Shown: positions 19,761 to 34,180, counted from the stretch's first letter. The stretch is DNA of 64,000 nt from Hydractinia symbiolongicarpus (GCF_029227915.1 NC_079878.1:32515501-32579500), one strand, 5' to 3'. Notes: generated by a model from the sequence alone, not told the origin. Numbers and translations: made by a program.

Positions 19761-22700
19761 AAAAGAAGTTTAATCGCCGGCAAACGAAAACCCGCGATTT
19801 CCCGTAAATCCCGGACTCGGCCCGTATAGTCAAAAGTATACAAAGAAAGTACCCAGGGTGTAAACGCATTTCCCGAACGATTTTTTAAATTATTTTTTCA
19901 CCACTAAAACGCATGAGACTTGTAGTTTTCAAAAATGTTTTCATTTTTGATGAGACGCTGAATAAAAGAAGTTTAATCGCCGGCAAACGAAAACCTGCGA
20001 TTTCCCGTAAATCCCGGAATCGGCCCATATAGTCAAAAGTATACAAAGAAAGTACCCAGGGAGTAAACTCATTTCCCAAACGATTATTTAAATTATTATT
20101 TCACCACTAAAGCCCATGAGTCTTGTAGTTTTTAAAAATGTTTTCATTTTTGATGAGACGCTGAATAAAAGAAGTTTAATCGCCGGCAAACGAAAAGCCG
20201 CGATTTCCCGTAAATCCCGGACTCGGCCCGTATAGTCAAAAGTATACAAGGAAAGTACCCTGTGAGTAAACTCATTTCCAAAACAATTTTTTAAATTATC
20301 TTTTCACCACTAAAACGCTTGAAACTTGTAGTTTTCAAAAATGTTTTCATTTTTGATGAGACGCTGAATAAAAGAAGTTTAATCGCCGGCAAACGAAAAC
20401 CTGCGATCTCCCGTAAATCCCGTACTCGGCCCGTATAGTCAAAAGTATACAAAGAAAGTACCCAGGGTGTAAACTCATTTCCCGAACGATTTTTTAAATT
20501 ATTATTTCACCACTAAAGCTCATTGGACTTGTAGTATTTAAAAATATTTTTATTTTTGATGAGACACTGAATAAAAGAAGTTTAATCGCCGGCAAACGAA
20601 AACCCGCAACTTCCCGTAAATCCCGGACTCGGCCCGTATAGTCAAAAGTATACAAAGAAAGTACCCAGGGAGTAAACTCATTTCCCGAACGATTTTTTAA
20701 ATTATTATTTCACCACTAAAGCCCATAAGACTTGTAGTTTTTAAAAATGTTTTCATATTTGATGAGACGCTGAATAAAAGAAGTTTAATTGCCGGCAAAC
20801 GAAAACCCGCGACTTCCCGTAAATCCCGGACTCGGCCGGTATAGTCAAAAGTATACAAAGAAAGTACCCAGGGAGTAAACTCATTTCCCGAACGATTTTT
20901 TAAATTAATTTTCACCACTAAAACGCATGAGACTTGTAGTTTTCAGAAATGTTTTCATTTTTGATGAGACGCTTAATGAAAGTTGTTCAATCGCCGGCAA
21001 ACGAAAACCCGCGATTTCCCGTAAATCCCGGGCTTGGCCCGTATAGTCGAATGTATACAAAGAAAGTACCCTGTGAGTAAACTCATTTCCGAAACGATTT
21101 TTTCAATTATCTTTGCACCACTAAAACGCATGAGACTTGCAGTTTTCAAAAATGTTTTCATTTTTGATGGGACGCTTAATAAAAGAGGTTTAATCGCCGG
21201 CAAACGAAATCCCGCGATTTCCCGTAAATCCCGGGCTTGGCCCGCATAGTCGAATGTATACAAAGAAAGTACCCAGGGAGTAAACTCATTTCCCGAACGA
21301 TTTTTTAAATTTTTTTTTCACCACTAAAACGCATGAGACTTGTAGTTTTTAAAAATGTTTACATTTTTGATGAGACGCTGAATAAAAGAAGTTTAATCAC
21401 CGGCAAACGAAAACCTGCGATTTCCCGTAAATCCCGGACTCGGCCCGTATAGTCAAAACTATACAAAGAAAGTACCCAGGGAGTAAATTAATTTCCCAAA
21501 CGATTTTTTGAATTATTATTTCACCACTAAAGCCCATGAGACTTGTAGTTTTTAAAAATGGTTTCATTTTTGATGAGACGCTGAATAAAAAAAGTTTAAT
21601 CGCCGGCAAACGAAAACCCGCGATTTCCCGTAAATCCCGGACTCGGCCCGTATAGTCAAAAGTATACAAAGAAAGTACCCAGGGAGTAAACTCATTTCCT
21701 GAACGATTTTTTAAATTATTTTTTCACCACTAAAACGCATGAGACTTGTAGTTTTTAAAAATGTTTACATTTTTCATGAGACGCTGAATAAAAGAAGTTT
21801 AATCGCCGGCAAACGAAAACCTGCGATTTCCCGTAAATCCCGGACTCGGCCCGTATAGTCAAAACTATACAAAGAAAGTACCCAGGGAGTAAACTAATTT
21901 CCCAAACGATTTTTTGAATTATTATTTCACCACTAAAGCCCATGAGACTTGTAGTTTTTAAAAATGGTTTCATTTTTGATGAGACGCTGAATAAAAGAAG
22001 TTTAATCGCCGGCAAACGAAAACCCGCGATTTCCCGTAAATCCCGGACTCGGCCCGTATAGTCAAAAGTATACAAAGAAAGTACCCAGGGAGTAAACTCA
22101 TTTCCCGAACGATTTTTTAAATTATTTTTTCACCACTAAAACGCATGAGACTTGTAGTTTTTAGAAATGTTTTCTTTTTTGATGAGACGCTTATTGAAAG
22201 TGGTTTAATCGCCGGCAAACGAAAACCCGCCATTTCCGGTAAATCCCGGGCTTGGCCGGTATAGTCGAATGTATACAAAGAAAGTACCCTGTGAGTAAAC
22301 TCCTTTCCAAAACGATTTTTTAAATTATCTTTTCACCACTAAAACGCATGAGACTTGTAGTTTTCAAAAATGTTTTCATTTTTGATGAGACGCTGAATGA
22401 AAGAAGTTTAATTACCGGCAAACGAAAACCTGCGATTTCCCGTAAATCCCGGACTCGGCCCGTATAGTCAAAAGTATACAAAGAAAGTATCCAGTGTGTA
22501 AACTCATTTCCCGAACGATTTTTTAAATTATTATTTCACCACTAAAACCCATAAGACTTGTAGTTTTTAAAAATGTTTTCATTTTTAATGAGACGCTGAA
22601 TAAAAGAAGTTTAATCGCCGGCAAACGAAAACCCACGACTTCCCGTAAATCCCGGACTCGGCCCGTATAGTCAAAAGTATACAAAGAAAGTACCCAGGGA

Positions 22701-24016
22701 GTAAACTCATTTCCCGAACTATTTTTTAAATTATATTTTCACCACTAAAACGCATGAGACTTGTAGTTTTGAAAAATGTTTTCATTTTTGATGAGACGCT
22801 GAATGAAAGAAGTTTAATCGCCGGCAAACGAAAACCTGCGATTTCCCGTAAATCCCGGACTCGGCCCGTATAGTCAAACGTATACAAAGAAAGTACCCAG
22901 GGTGTAAACTCATTTCCCGAACGATTTTTTTTAATTATTATTTCAGCACTAAAGCCCATGAGACTTGTAGTTCTTAAAAATGTTTTCATTTTTGATGAGA
23001 CGGTGAATAAAAGAAGTTTAATCGCCGGCAAACGAAAACCCGCCATTTCTCGTAAACCCCGGACTCAGCCCGCATAGTCAAAAGTATACAAAGAAAGTAC
23101 CCAGGGAGTAAACTCATTTCCAGAACGATTTTTTAAATTATTTTTTCACCACTAAAACGCATGAGACTTGTAGTTTTCAAAAATGTTTTCATTTTTCATG
23201 AGACGCTGAATAAAAGAAGTTTAATCGCCGGCAAACGAAAACCTGCGATTTCCCGTAAATCCCGGACTCGGCCCGCATAGTCAAAAGTATACAAAGAAAG
23301 TACCCAGGGTGTAAACTCATTTCCCGAACGATTTTTTAAATTATTATTTCACCACTACAGCCCATGAGAGTTGTAGTATTTAAAAATACTTTCATTTTTG
23401 ATGAGACGCTGAATAAAAGAAGTTTACTCGCCGGCAAACAAAAACCCGCGACTTCCCGTAAATCCCGGACTCGGCCCGTATAGTTAAAAGTATACAAAGA
23501 AAGTACCCAGGGAGTAAACTCATTTCCCGAACGATATTTTAAATTATTTTTTCACCACTAAAACGCATGAGACTTGTAGTTTTCAAAAATGTTTTCATTT
23601 TTGATGAGACGCTGAATAAAAGAAGTTTAATCGCCGGCAAACGAAAACCTGCGATTTCCCGTAAATCCCGGACTCTGCCCGTATAGTCAAAAGTATACAA
23701 AGAAAGTACCCGGGGTGTAAACTCATTTCCCGAACGATTTTTTAAATTATTATTTCACCACTACAGCCCATGAGAGTTGTAGTAGTTAAAAATACTTTCA
23801 TTTTTGATGAGACGCTGAATAAAAGAAGTTTACTCGCCGGCAAAAAAAACCCCGCGACTTCCCGTAAATCCCGGACTCGGCCCGTATAGTTAAAAGTATA
23901 CAAAGAAAGTACCCAGGGAGTAAACTCATTTCCCGAACGATATTTTAAATTATTTTTTCACCACTAAAACGCATGAGACTTGTAGTTTTCAAAAATGTTT
24001 TCATTTTTGATGAGAA
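19761..24016. repeat. Mosaic satellite with two 406-bp dimer duplications
   Basis: Mixed A, B and sub-type monomers with no gene or foreign sequence. Two local dimer duplications stand out. 21320-21725 is followed by 21726-22131, both with gtatagtcaaaactatac and tgtttacattttt. 23341-23746 is followed by 23747-24152, both with ccactacagcccatgagag and cgatattttaaatt. 20701-21400 corresponds to 24761-25460 at offset 4060 (20 monomers exactly). Confidence 0.85.
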
Positions 24017-25436
24017 GCTGAATAAAAGAAGTTTAATCGCCGGCAAACGAAAACCTGCGATTTCCCGTAAATCCCGGACTCGGCCCGTATAGTCAAAAGT
24101 ATACAAAGAAAGTACCCGGGGTGTAAACTCATTTCCCGAACGATTTTTTAAATTATTATTTCACCACTAAAGCCCATGAAACTTGTAGTTTTTAAAAATG
24201 TTTTCATTTTTGATGAGACGCTTAATAAAAGAGGTTTAATCGCCGGCAAACGAAATCCCGCGATTTCCCGTAAATCCCGGGCCTGGCCTGTATAGTCGAA
24301 TGTATACAAAGAAAGTACCCAGGGAGTAAACTCATTTCCCGAACGATTTTTTAAATTATTTTTTCACCACTAAAACGCATGAGACTTGTAGTTTTCAAAA
24401 ATGTTTTCATTTTGGATGAGACGCTGAATAAAAGAAGTTTAATCGCCGGCAAACGAAAACCTGCGATTTCCCGTAAATCCTGGACTCGGTCCGTATAGTC
24501 AAAAGTATACAAAGAAAGTACCCGGGGTGTAAACTCATTTCCCGAACGATTTTTTAAATTATTATTTCAACACTAAAGCCCATGAGACTTGTAGTTTTTA
24601 AAAATGGTTTCATTTTTGATGAGACGCTGAATAAAAGAAGTTTAATCGCCGGCAAACGAAAACCCGCGATTTCCCGTAAATCCCGGACTCGGCCCGTATA
24701 GTCAAAAGTATACAAAGAAAGTACCCAGGGAGTAAACTCATTTCCCGAACGATTTTTTAAATTATTATTTCACCACTAAAGCCCATGAGACTTGTAGTTT
24801 TTAAAAATGTTTTCATATTTGATGAGACGCTGAATAAAAGAAGTTTAATTGCTGGCAAACGAAAACCCGCGACTTCCCGTAAATCCCGGACTCGGCCGGT
24901 ATAGTCAATAGTATACAAAGAAAGTACCCAGGGAGTAAACTCATTTCCCGAACGATTTTTTAAATTAATTTTCACCACTAAAACGCATGAGACTTGTAGT
25001 TTTCAGAAATGTTTTCATTTTTGATGAGACGCTTAATGAAAGTTGTTCAATCGCCGGCAAACGAAAACCCGCGATTTCCCGTAAATCCCGGGCTTGGCCC
25101 GTATAGTCGAATGTATACAAAGAAAGTACCCTGTGAGTAAACTCATTTCCGAAACGATTTTTTCAATTATCTTTGCACCACTAAAACGCATGAGACTTGC
25201 AGTTTTCAAAAATGTTTTCATTTTTGATGAGACGCTTAATAAAAGAGGTTTAATCGCCGGCAAACGAAATCCCGCGAATTCCTGTAAATCCCGGGCTTGG
25301 CCCGCATAGTCGAATGTATACAAAGAAAGTACCCAGGGAGTAAACTCATTTCCCGAACGATTTTTTAAATTTTTTTTTCACCACTAAAACGCATGAGACT
25401 TGTAGTTTTTAAAAATGTTTACATTTTTGATGAGAC
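24017..25436. repeat. 7-monomer block, copy 1 (1420 bp)
   Basis: Tandem copy of the next block at offset 1420 (7 monomers minus one). It begins after the mismatch tgagaagctg (24012) against tgagacgctg (25432). Shared rare markers include gggcctggcctgtatag, tttcaacactaaagcc, gctggcaaacg and gtcaatagtatac. An odd monomer number, so the A/B phase slips at the junction. Confidence 0.9.
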
Positions 25437-26856
25437 GCTGAATAAAAGAAGTTTAATCGCCGGCAAACGAAAACCTGCGATTTCCCGTAAATCCCGGACT
25501 CGGCCCGTATAGTCAAAAGTATACAAAGAAAGTACCCGGGGTGTAAACTCATTTCCCGAACGATTTTTTAAATTATTATTTCACCACTAAAGCCCATGAA
25601 ACTTGTAGTTTTTAAAAATGTTTTCATTTTTGATGAGACGCTTAATAAAAGAGGTTTAATCGCCGGCAAACGAAATCCCGCGATTTCCCGTAAATCCCGG
25701 GCCTGGCCTGTATAGTCGAATGTATACAAAGAAAGTACCCAGGGAGTAAACTCATTTCCCGAACGATTTTTTAAATTATTTTTTCACCACTAAAACGCAT
25801 GAGACTTGTAGTTTTCAAAAATGTTTTCATTTTGGATGAGACGCTGAATAAAAGAAGTTTAATCGCCGGCAAACGAAAACCTGCGATTTCCCGTAAATCC
25901 TGGACTCGGTCCGTATAGTCAAAAGTATACAAAGAAAGTACCCGGGGTGTAAACTCATTTCCCGAACGATTTTTTAAATTATTATTTCAACACTAAAGCC
26001 CATGAGACTTGTAGTTTTTAAAAATGGTTTCATTTTTGATGAGACGCTGAATAAAAGAAGTTTAATCGCCGGCAAACGAAAACCCGCGATTTCCCGTAAA
26101 TCCCGGACTCGGCCCGTATAGTCAAAAGTATACAAAGAAAGTACCCAGGGAGTAAACTCATTTCCCGAACGATTTTTTAAATTATTATTTCACCACTAAA
26201 GCCCATGAGACTTGTAGTTTTTAAAAATGTTTTCATATTTGATGAGACGCTGAATAAAAGAAGTTTAATTGCTGGCAAACGAAAACCCGCGACTTCCCGT
26301 AAATCCCGGACTCGGCCGGTATAGTCAATAGTATACAAAGAAAGTACCCAGGGAGGAAACTCATTTCCCGAACGATTTTTTAAATTAATTTTCACCACTA
26401 AAACGCATGAGACTTGTAGTTTTCAGAAATGTTTTCATTTTTGATGAGACGCTTAATGAAAGTTGTTCAATCGCCGGCAAACGAAAACCCGCGATTTCCC
26501 GTAAATCCCGGGCTTGGCCCGTATAGTCGAATGTATACAAAGAAAGTACCCTGTGAGTAAACTCATTTCCGAAACGATTTTTTCAATTATCTTTGCACCA
26601 CTAAAACGCATGAGACTTGCAGTTTTCAAAAATGTTTTCATTTTTGATGAGACGCTTAATAAAAGAGGTTTAATCGCCGGCAAACGAAATCCCGCGAATT
26701 CCTGTAAATCCCGGGCTTGGCCCGCATAGTCGAATGTATACAAAGAAAGTACCCAGGGAGTAAACTCATTTCCCGAACGATTTTTTAAATTTTTTTTTCA
26801 CCACTAAAACGCATGAGACTTGTAGTTTTTAAAAATGTTTACATTTTTGATGAGAC
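25437..26856. repeat. 7-monomer block, copy 2 (1420 bp)
   Basis: Second copy of 24017-25436. I noticed one difference, gggaggaaactc at 26353 against gggagtaaactc at 24933. It ends near 26878, where cgccggc becomes caccggc and the sequence follows another subfamily. Confidence 0.9.
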
Positions 26857-27549
26857 GCTGAATAAAAGAAGTTTAATCACCGGCAAACGAAAACCTGCAA
26901 TTTCCCGTAAATCCCGGACTCAGCCCGTATAGTCAAAACTATACAAAGAAAGTACCCAGGGAGTAAACTCATTTCCCGAACGATTTTTTAAATTATTTTT
27001 TCACCACTAAAACGCATGAGACTTGTAGTTTTCAGAAATGTTTTCATTTTTGATGAGACGCTTAATGAAAGTTGTTCAATCGCCGGCAAACGAAAACCCG
27101 CGATTTCCCGTAAATCCCGGGCTTGGCCCGTATAGTCGAATGTATACAAAGAAAGTACCCTGTGAGTAAACTCATTTCCGAAACGATTTTTTCAATTATC
27201 TTTGCACCACTAAAACGCATGAGACTTGCAGTTTTCAAAAATGTTTTCATTTTTGATGAGACGCTTAATAAAAGAGGTTTAATCGCCGGCAAACGAAATC
27301 CCGCGAATTCCCGTAAATCCCGGGCTTGGCCCGCATAGTCGAATGTATACAAAGAAAGTACCTAGGGAGTAAACTCATTTCCCGAACGATTTTTTAAATT
27401 TTTTTTTCACCACTAAAACGCATGAGACTTGTAGTTTTTAAAAATGTTTACATTTTTGATGAGACGCTGAATAAAAGAAGTTTAATCACCGGCAAACGAA
27501 AACCTACAATTTCCCGTAAATCCCGGACTCGGCCCGTATAGTCAAAACT
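26411..27549. repeat. 3-monomer tandem duplication (609 bp step)
   Basis: 26411-26940 recurs at 27020-27549, offset 609, exactly three monomers. Both carry gttgttcaatcgcc, ccctgtgag, ctttgcacc, cccgcgaattcc and the tgtttacattttt/aatcaccggc unit. The first part overlaps the end of the preceding 7-monomer copy, so the trimer was copied from it or from its source. Confidence 0.75.
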
Positions 27550-27602
27550 ATACAAAGAAAGTACCCAGGGAGTAAACTAATTTCCCAAACGATTTTTTGA
27601 AT

Positions 27603-30444
27603 TATTATTTCACCACTAAAGCCCATGAGACTTGTAGTTTTTAAAAATGGTTTCATTTTTGATGAGACGCTGAATAAAAGAAGTTTAATCGCCGGCAAAC
27701 GAAAACCCGCGATTTCCCGTAAATCCCGGACTCGGCCCGTATAGTCAAAAGTATACAAAGAAAGTACCCAGGGAGTAAACTCATTTCCCGAACGATTTTT
27801 TAAATTATTTTTTCACCACTAAAACGCATGAGACTTGTAGTTTTTAGAAATGTTTTCTTTTTTGATGAGACGCTTATTGAAAGTGGTTTAATCGCCCGCA
27901 AACGAAAACCCGCCAATCCCCGTAAATCGCGGGCTTGGCCGGTATAGTCGAATGTATACAAAGAAAGTACCCTGTGAGTAAACTCCTTCCCAAAACGATT
28001 TTTTCAATTATCTTTGCACCACTAAAACGCATGAGACTTGCAGTTTTCAAAAATGTTTTCATTTTTGATGAGACGCTTAATAAAAGAGGTTTAATCGCCG
28101 GCAAACGAAATCCCGCGATTTCCCGTAAATCCCGGGCTTGGCCCGCATAGTCGAATGTATACAAAGAAAGTACCCAGGGAGTAAACTCATTTCCCGAACG
28201 ATTTTTTAAATTTTTTTTTCACCACTAAAACGCATGAGACTTGTAGTTTTTAAAAATGTTTACATTTTTCATGAGACGCTGAATAAAAGAAGGTTAATCG
28301 CCGGCAAACGAAAACCTGCGATTTCCCGTAAATCCCGGACTCGGCCCGTATAGTCAAAACTATACAAAGAAAGTACCCAGGGAGTAAACTAATTTCCCAA
28401 ACGATTTTTTGAATTATTATTTCACCACTAAAGCCCATGAGACTTGTAGTTTTTAAAAATGGTTTCATTTTTGATGAGACGCTGAATAAAAGAAGTTTAA
28501 TCGCCGGCAAACGAAAACCCGCCATTTCCGGTAAATCCCGGGCTTGGCCGGTATAGTCGAATGTATACAAAGAAAGTACCCTGTGAGTAAACTCCTTTCC
28601 AAAACGATTTTTTAAATTATGTTTTCACCACTAAAACGCATGAGACTTGTAGTTTTCAAAAATGTTTTCATTTTTGATGAGACGCTGAATGAAAGAAGTT
28701 TAATTGCCGGCAAACGAAAACCTGCGATTTCCCGTAAATCCCGGACTCGGCCCGTATAGTCAAAAGTATACAAAGAAAGTATCCAGTGTGTAAACTCATT
28801 TCCCGAACGATTTTTTAAATTATTATTTCACCACTAAAGCCCATGAGACTTGTAGTTTTTAAAAATGTTTTCATTTTTAATGAGACGCTGAATAAAAGAA
28901 GTTTAATCGCCGGCAAACGAAAACCCGCGACTTCCCGTAAATCCCGGACTCGGCCCGTATAGTCAAAAGTATACAAAGAAAGTACCCAGGGAGTAAACTC
29001 ATTTCCCGAACTATTTTTTAAATTATATTTTCACCACTAAAACGCATGAGACTTGTAGTTTTCAAAAATGTTTTCATTTTTGATGAGACGCTGAATGAAA
29101 GAAGTTTAATCGCCGGCAAACGAAAACCTGCGATTTCCCGTAAATCCCGGACTCGGCCCGTATAGTCAAACGTATACAAAGAAAGTACCCAGGGTGTAAA
29201 CTCATTTCCCGAACGATTTTTTAAATTATCATTTCAGCACTAAAGCCCATGAGACTTGTAGTTCTTAAAAATGTTTTCATTTTTGATGAGACGGTGAATA
29301 AAAGAAGTTTAATCGCCGGCAAACGAAAACCCGCCATTTCTCGTAAACCCCGGACTCAGCCCGCATAGTCAAAAGTATACAAAGAAAGTACCCAGGGAGT
29401 AAACTCATTTCCAGAACGATTTTTTAAATTATTTTTTCACCACTAAAACGCATGAGACTTGTAGTTTTCAAAAATGTTTTCATTTTTGATGAGACGTTGA
29501 ATAAAAGAAGTTTAATCGCCGGCAAACGAAAACCTGCGATTTCCCGTAAATCCCGGACTCGGCCCGCATAGTCAAAAGTACACAAAGAAAGTACCCAGGG
29601 TGTAAACTCATTTCCCGAACGATTTTTTAAATTATTATTTTACCACTAAAGCCCATGAGAGTTGTAGTATTTAAAAATACTTTCATTTTTGATGAGACGC
29701 TGAATAAAAGAAGTTTACTCGCCGGCAAACAAAAACCCGCGACTTCCCGTAAATCCCGGACTCGGCCCGTATAGTTAAAAGTATACAAAGAAAGTACCCA
29801 GGGAGTAAACTCATTTCCCGAACGATTTTTTAAATTATTTTTTCACCACTAAAACGCATGAGACTTGTAGTTTTCAAAAATGTTTTCATTTTTGATGAGA
29901 CGCTGAATAAAAGAAGTTTAATCGCCGGCAAACGAAAACCTGCGATTTCCCGTAAATCCCGGATTCGGCCCGTATAGTCAAAAGTATACAAAGAAAGTAC
30001 CCGGGGTGTAAACTCATTTCCCGAACGATTTTTTAAATTATTATTTCACCACTAAAGCCCATGAAACTTGTAGTTTTTAAAAATGTTTTCATTTTTGATG
30101 AGACGCTTAATAAAAGAGGTTTAATCGCCGGCAAACGAAATCCCGCGATTTCCCGTAAATCCCGGGCCTGGCCCGTATAGTCGAATGTATACAAAGAAAG
30201 TACCCAGGGAGTAAACTCATTTCCCGAACGATTTTTTAAATTATTTTTTCACCACTAAAACGCATGAGACTTGTAGTTTTCAAAAATGTTTTCATTTTGG
30301 ATGAGACGCTGAATAAAAGAAGTTTAATCGCCGTCAAACGAAGACCTGCGATTTCCCGTAAATCCCGGACTCGGTCCGTATAGTCAAAAGTATACAAAGA
30401 AAGTACCCGGGGTGTAAACTCATTTCCCGAACGATTTTTTAAAT
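27603..30444. repeat. 14-monomer block, copy 1 (2842 bp)
   Basis: First of two full and one partial copy at an exact 14-monomer step (2842). Shared markers include atcgcccgcaaacg, tgtttacatttttcatg, tatccagtgtg, cccgaactatttttt, gagacggtgaa and gtatttaaaaatac. The start is placed where the match with 30445 begins. Compared with the third copy, one monomer is missing at about 28490, where cgaaaaccc joins gccatttccgg. Confidence 0.88.
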
Positions 30445-33286
30445 TATTATTTCACCACTAAAGCCCATGAGACTTGTAGTTTTTAAAAATGGTTTCATTT
30501 TTGATGAGACGCTGAATAAAAGAAGTTTAATCGCCGGCAAACGAAAACCCGCGATTTCCCGTAAATCCCGGACTCGGCCCGTATAGTCAAAAGTATACAA
30601 AGAAAGTACCCAGGGAGTAAACTCATTTCCCGAACGATTTTTTAAATTATTTTTTCACCACTAAAACGCATGAGACTTGTAGTTTTTAGAAATGTTTTCT
30701 TTTTTGATGAGACGCTTATTGAAAGTGGTTTAATCGCCCGCAAACGAAAACCCGCCATTCCCTGTAAATCGCGGGCTTGGCCGGTATAGTCGAATGTGTA
30801 CAAAGAAAGTACCCTGTGAGTAAACTCCTTTCCAAAACGATTTTTTCAATTATCTTTGCACCACTAAAACGCATGAGACTTGCAGTTTTCAAAAATGTTT
30901 TCATTTTTGATGAGACGCTTAATAAAAGAGGTTTAATCGCCGGCAAACGAAATCCCGCGATTTCCCGTAAATCCCGGACTTGGCCCGCATAGTCGAATGT
31001 ATACAAAGAAAGTACCCAGGGAGTAAATTCATTTCCCGAACGATTTTTTAAATTTTTTTTTCACCACTAAAACGCATGAGACTTGTAGTTTTTAAAAATG
31101 TTTACATTTTTCATGAGACGCTGAATAAAAGAAGTTTAATCGCCGGCAAACGAAAACCTGCGATTTCCCGTAAATCCCGGACTCGGCCCGTATAGTCAAA
31201 ACTATACAAAGAAAGTACCCAGGGAGTAAACTAATTTCCCAAACGATTTTTTGAATTATTATTTCACCACTAAAGCCCATGAGACTTGTAGTTTTTAAAA
31301 ATGGTTTCATTTTTGATGAGACGCTGAATAAAAGAGGTTTAATCGCCGGCAAACGAAATCCCGCGATTTCCCGTAAATCCCGGACTTGGCCCGCATAGTC
31401 GAATGTATACAAAGAAAGTACCCAGGGAGTAAACTCATTTCCCGAACGATTTTTTAAATTTTTTTTTCACCACTAAAACGCATGAGACTTGTAGTTTTTA
31501 AAAATGTTTACATTTTTCATGAGACGCTGTATAAAAGAAGTTTAATCGCCGGCAAACGAAAACCTGCGATTTCCCGTAAATCCCGGACTCGGCCCGTATA
31601 GTCAAAAGTATACAAAGAAAGTATCCAGTGTGTAAACTCATTTCCCGAACGATTTTTTAAATTATTATTTCACCACTAAAGCCCATGAGACTTGTAGTTT
31701 TTAAAAATGTTTTCATTTTTAATGAGACGCTGAATAAAAGAAGTTTAATCGCCGGCAAACGAAAACCCGCGACTTCCCGTAAATCCCGGACTCGGCCCGT
31801 ATAGTCAAAAGTATACAAAGAAAGTACCCAGGGAGTAAACTCATTTCCCGAACTATTTTTTAAATTATATTTTCACCACTAAAACGCATGAGACTTGTAG
31901 TTTTCAAAAATGTTTTCATTTTTGATGAGACGCTGAATGAAAGAAGTTTAATCGCCGGCAAACGAAAACCTGCGATTTCCCGTAAATCCCGGACTCGGCC
32001 CGTATAGTCAAACGTATACAAAGAAAGTACCCAGGGTGTAAACTCATTTCCCGAACGATTTTTTAAATTATCATTTCAGCACTAAAGCCCATGAGACTTG
32101 TAGTTCTTAAAAATGTTTTCATTTTTGATGAGACGGTGAATAAAAGAAGTTTAATCGCCGGCAAACGAAAACCCGCCATTTCTCGTAAACCCCGGACTCA
32201 GCCCGCATAGTCAAAAGTATACAAAGAAAGTACCCAGGGAGTAAACTCATTTCCAGAACGATTTTTTAAATTATTTTTTCACCACTAAAACGCATGAGAC
32301 TTGTAGTTTTCAAAAATGTTTTCATTTTTGATGAGACGCTGAATAAAAGAAGTTTAATCGCCGGCAAACGAAAACCTGCGATTTCCCGTAAATCCCGGAC
32401 TCGGCCCGCATAGTCAAAAGTACACAAAGAAAGTACCCAGGGTGTAAACTCATTTCCCGAACGATTTTTTAAATTATTATTTTACCACTAAAGCCCATGA
32501 GAGTTGTAGTATTTAAAAATACTTTCATTTTTGATGAGACGCTGAATAAAAGAAGTTTACTCGCCGGCAAACAAAAACCCGCGACTTCCCGTAAATCCCG
32601 GACTCGGCCCGTATAGTTAAAAGTATACAAAGAAAGTACCCAGGGAGTAAACTCATTTCCCGAACGATTTTTTAAATTATTTTTTCACCACTAAAACGCA
32701 TGAGACTTGTAGTTTTCAAAAATGTTTTCATTTTTGATGAGACGCTGAATAAAAGAAGTTTAATCGCCGGCAAACGAAAACCTGCGATTTCCCGTAAATC
32801 CCGGACTCGGCCCGTATAGTCAAAAGTATACAAAGAAAGTACCCGGGGTGTAAACTCATTTCCCGAACGATTTTTTAAATTATTATTTCACCACTAAAGC
32901 CCATGAAACTTGTAGTTTTTAAAAATGTTTTCATTTTTGATGAGACGCTTAATAAAAGAGGTTTAATCGCCGGCAAACGAAATCCCGCGATTTCCCGTAA
33001 ATCCCGGGCCTGGCCCGTATAGTCGAATGTATACAAAGAAAGTACCCAGGGAGTAAACTCATTTCCCGAACGATTTTTTAAATTATTTTTTCACCACTAA
33101 AACGCATGAGACTTGTAGTTTTCAAAAATGTTTTCATTTTGGATGAGACGCTGAATAAAAGAAGTTTAATCGCCGTCAAACGAAGACCTGCGATTTCCCG
33201 TAAATCCCGGACTCGGTCCGTATAGTCAAAAGTATACAAAGAAAGTACCCGGGGTGTAAACTCATTTCCCGAACGATTTTTTAAAT
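30445..33286. repeat. 14-monomer block, copy 2 (2842 bp)
   Basis: Second copy, in exact register with the first. It differs by scattered single bases, and between about 31336 and 31556 by an in-register patch that matches the sequence 406 bases upstream instead of copy 1. Near 31520 it has ctgtataaaag, seen nowhere else that I noticed. Confidence 0.88.
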
Positions 33287-34180
33287 TATTATTTCACCAC
33301 TAAAGCCCATGAGACTTGTAGTTTTTAAAAATGGTTTCATTTTTGATGAGACGCTGAATAAAAGAAGTTTAATCGCCGGCAAACGAAAACCCGCGATTTC
33401 CCGTAAATCCCGGACTCGGCCCGTATAGTCAAAAGTATACAAAGAAAGTACCCAGGGAGTAAACTCATTTCCCGAACGATTTTTTAAATTATTTTTTCAC
33501 CACTAAAACGCATGAGACTTGTAGTTTTTAGAAATGTTTTCTTTTTTGATGAGACGCTTATTGAAAGTGGTTTAATCGCCCGCAAACGAAAACCCGCCAT
33601 TCCCTGTAAATCGCGGGCTTGGCCGGTATAGTCGAATGTGTACAAAGAAAGTACCCTGTGAGTAAACTCCTTTCCAAAACGATTTTTTCAATTATCTTTG
33701 CACCACTAAAACGCATGAGACTTGCAGTTTTCAAAAATGTTTTCATTTTTGATGAGACGCTTAATAAAAGAGGTTTAATCGCCGGCAAACGAAATCCCGC
33801 GATTTCCCGTAAATCCCGGACTTGGCCCGCATAGTCGAATGTATACAAAGAAAGTACCCAGGGAGTAAACTCATTTCCCGAACGATTTTTTAAATTTTTT
33901 TTTCACCACTAAAACGCATGAGACTTGTAGTTTTTAAAAATGTTTACATTTTTCATGAGACGCTGAATAAAAGAAGTTTAATCGCCGGCAAACGAAAACC
34001 TGCGATTTCCCGTAAATCCCGGACTCGGCCCGTATAGTCAAAACTATACAAAGAAAGTACCCAGGGAGTAAACTAATTTCCCAAACGATTTTTTGAATTA
34101 TTATTTCACCACTAAAGCCCATGAGACTTGTAGTTTTTAAAAATGGTTTCATTTTTGATGAGACGCTGAATAAAAGAAGT
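33287..34180. repeat. 14-monomer block, partial copy 3
   Basis: Continues the 2842 bp periodicity, for example ttcttttttgatgag at 33539 and atcgcccgcaaacg at 33577. From about 34200 the match to copy 1 continues only after a shift of one monomer (28520 corresponds to about 34407). Copy 3 therefore either keeps a monomer lost from copy 1 or gained one. Confidence 0.8.
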
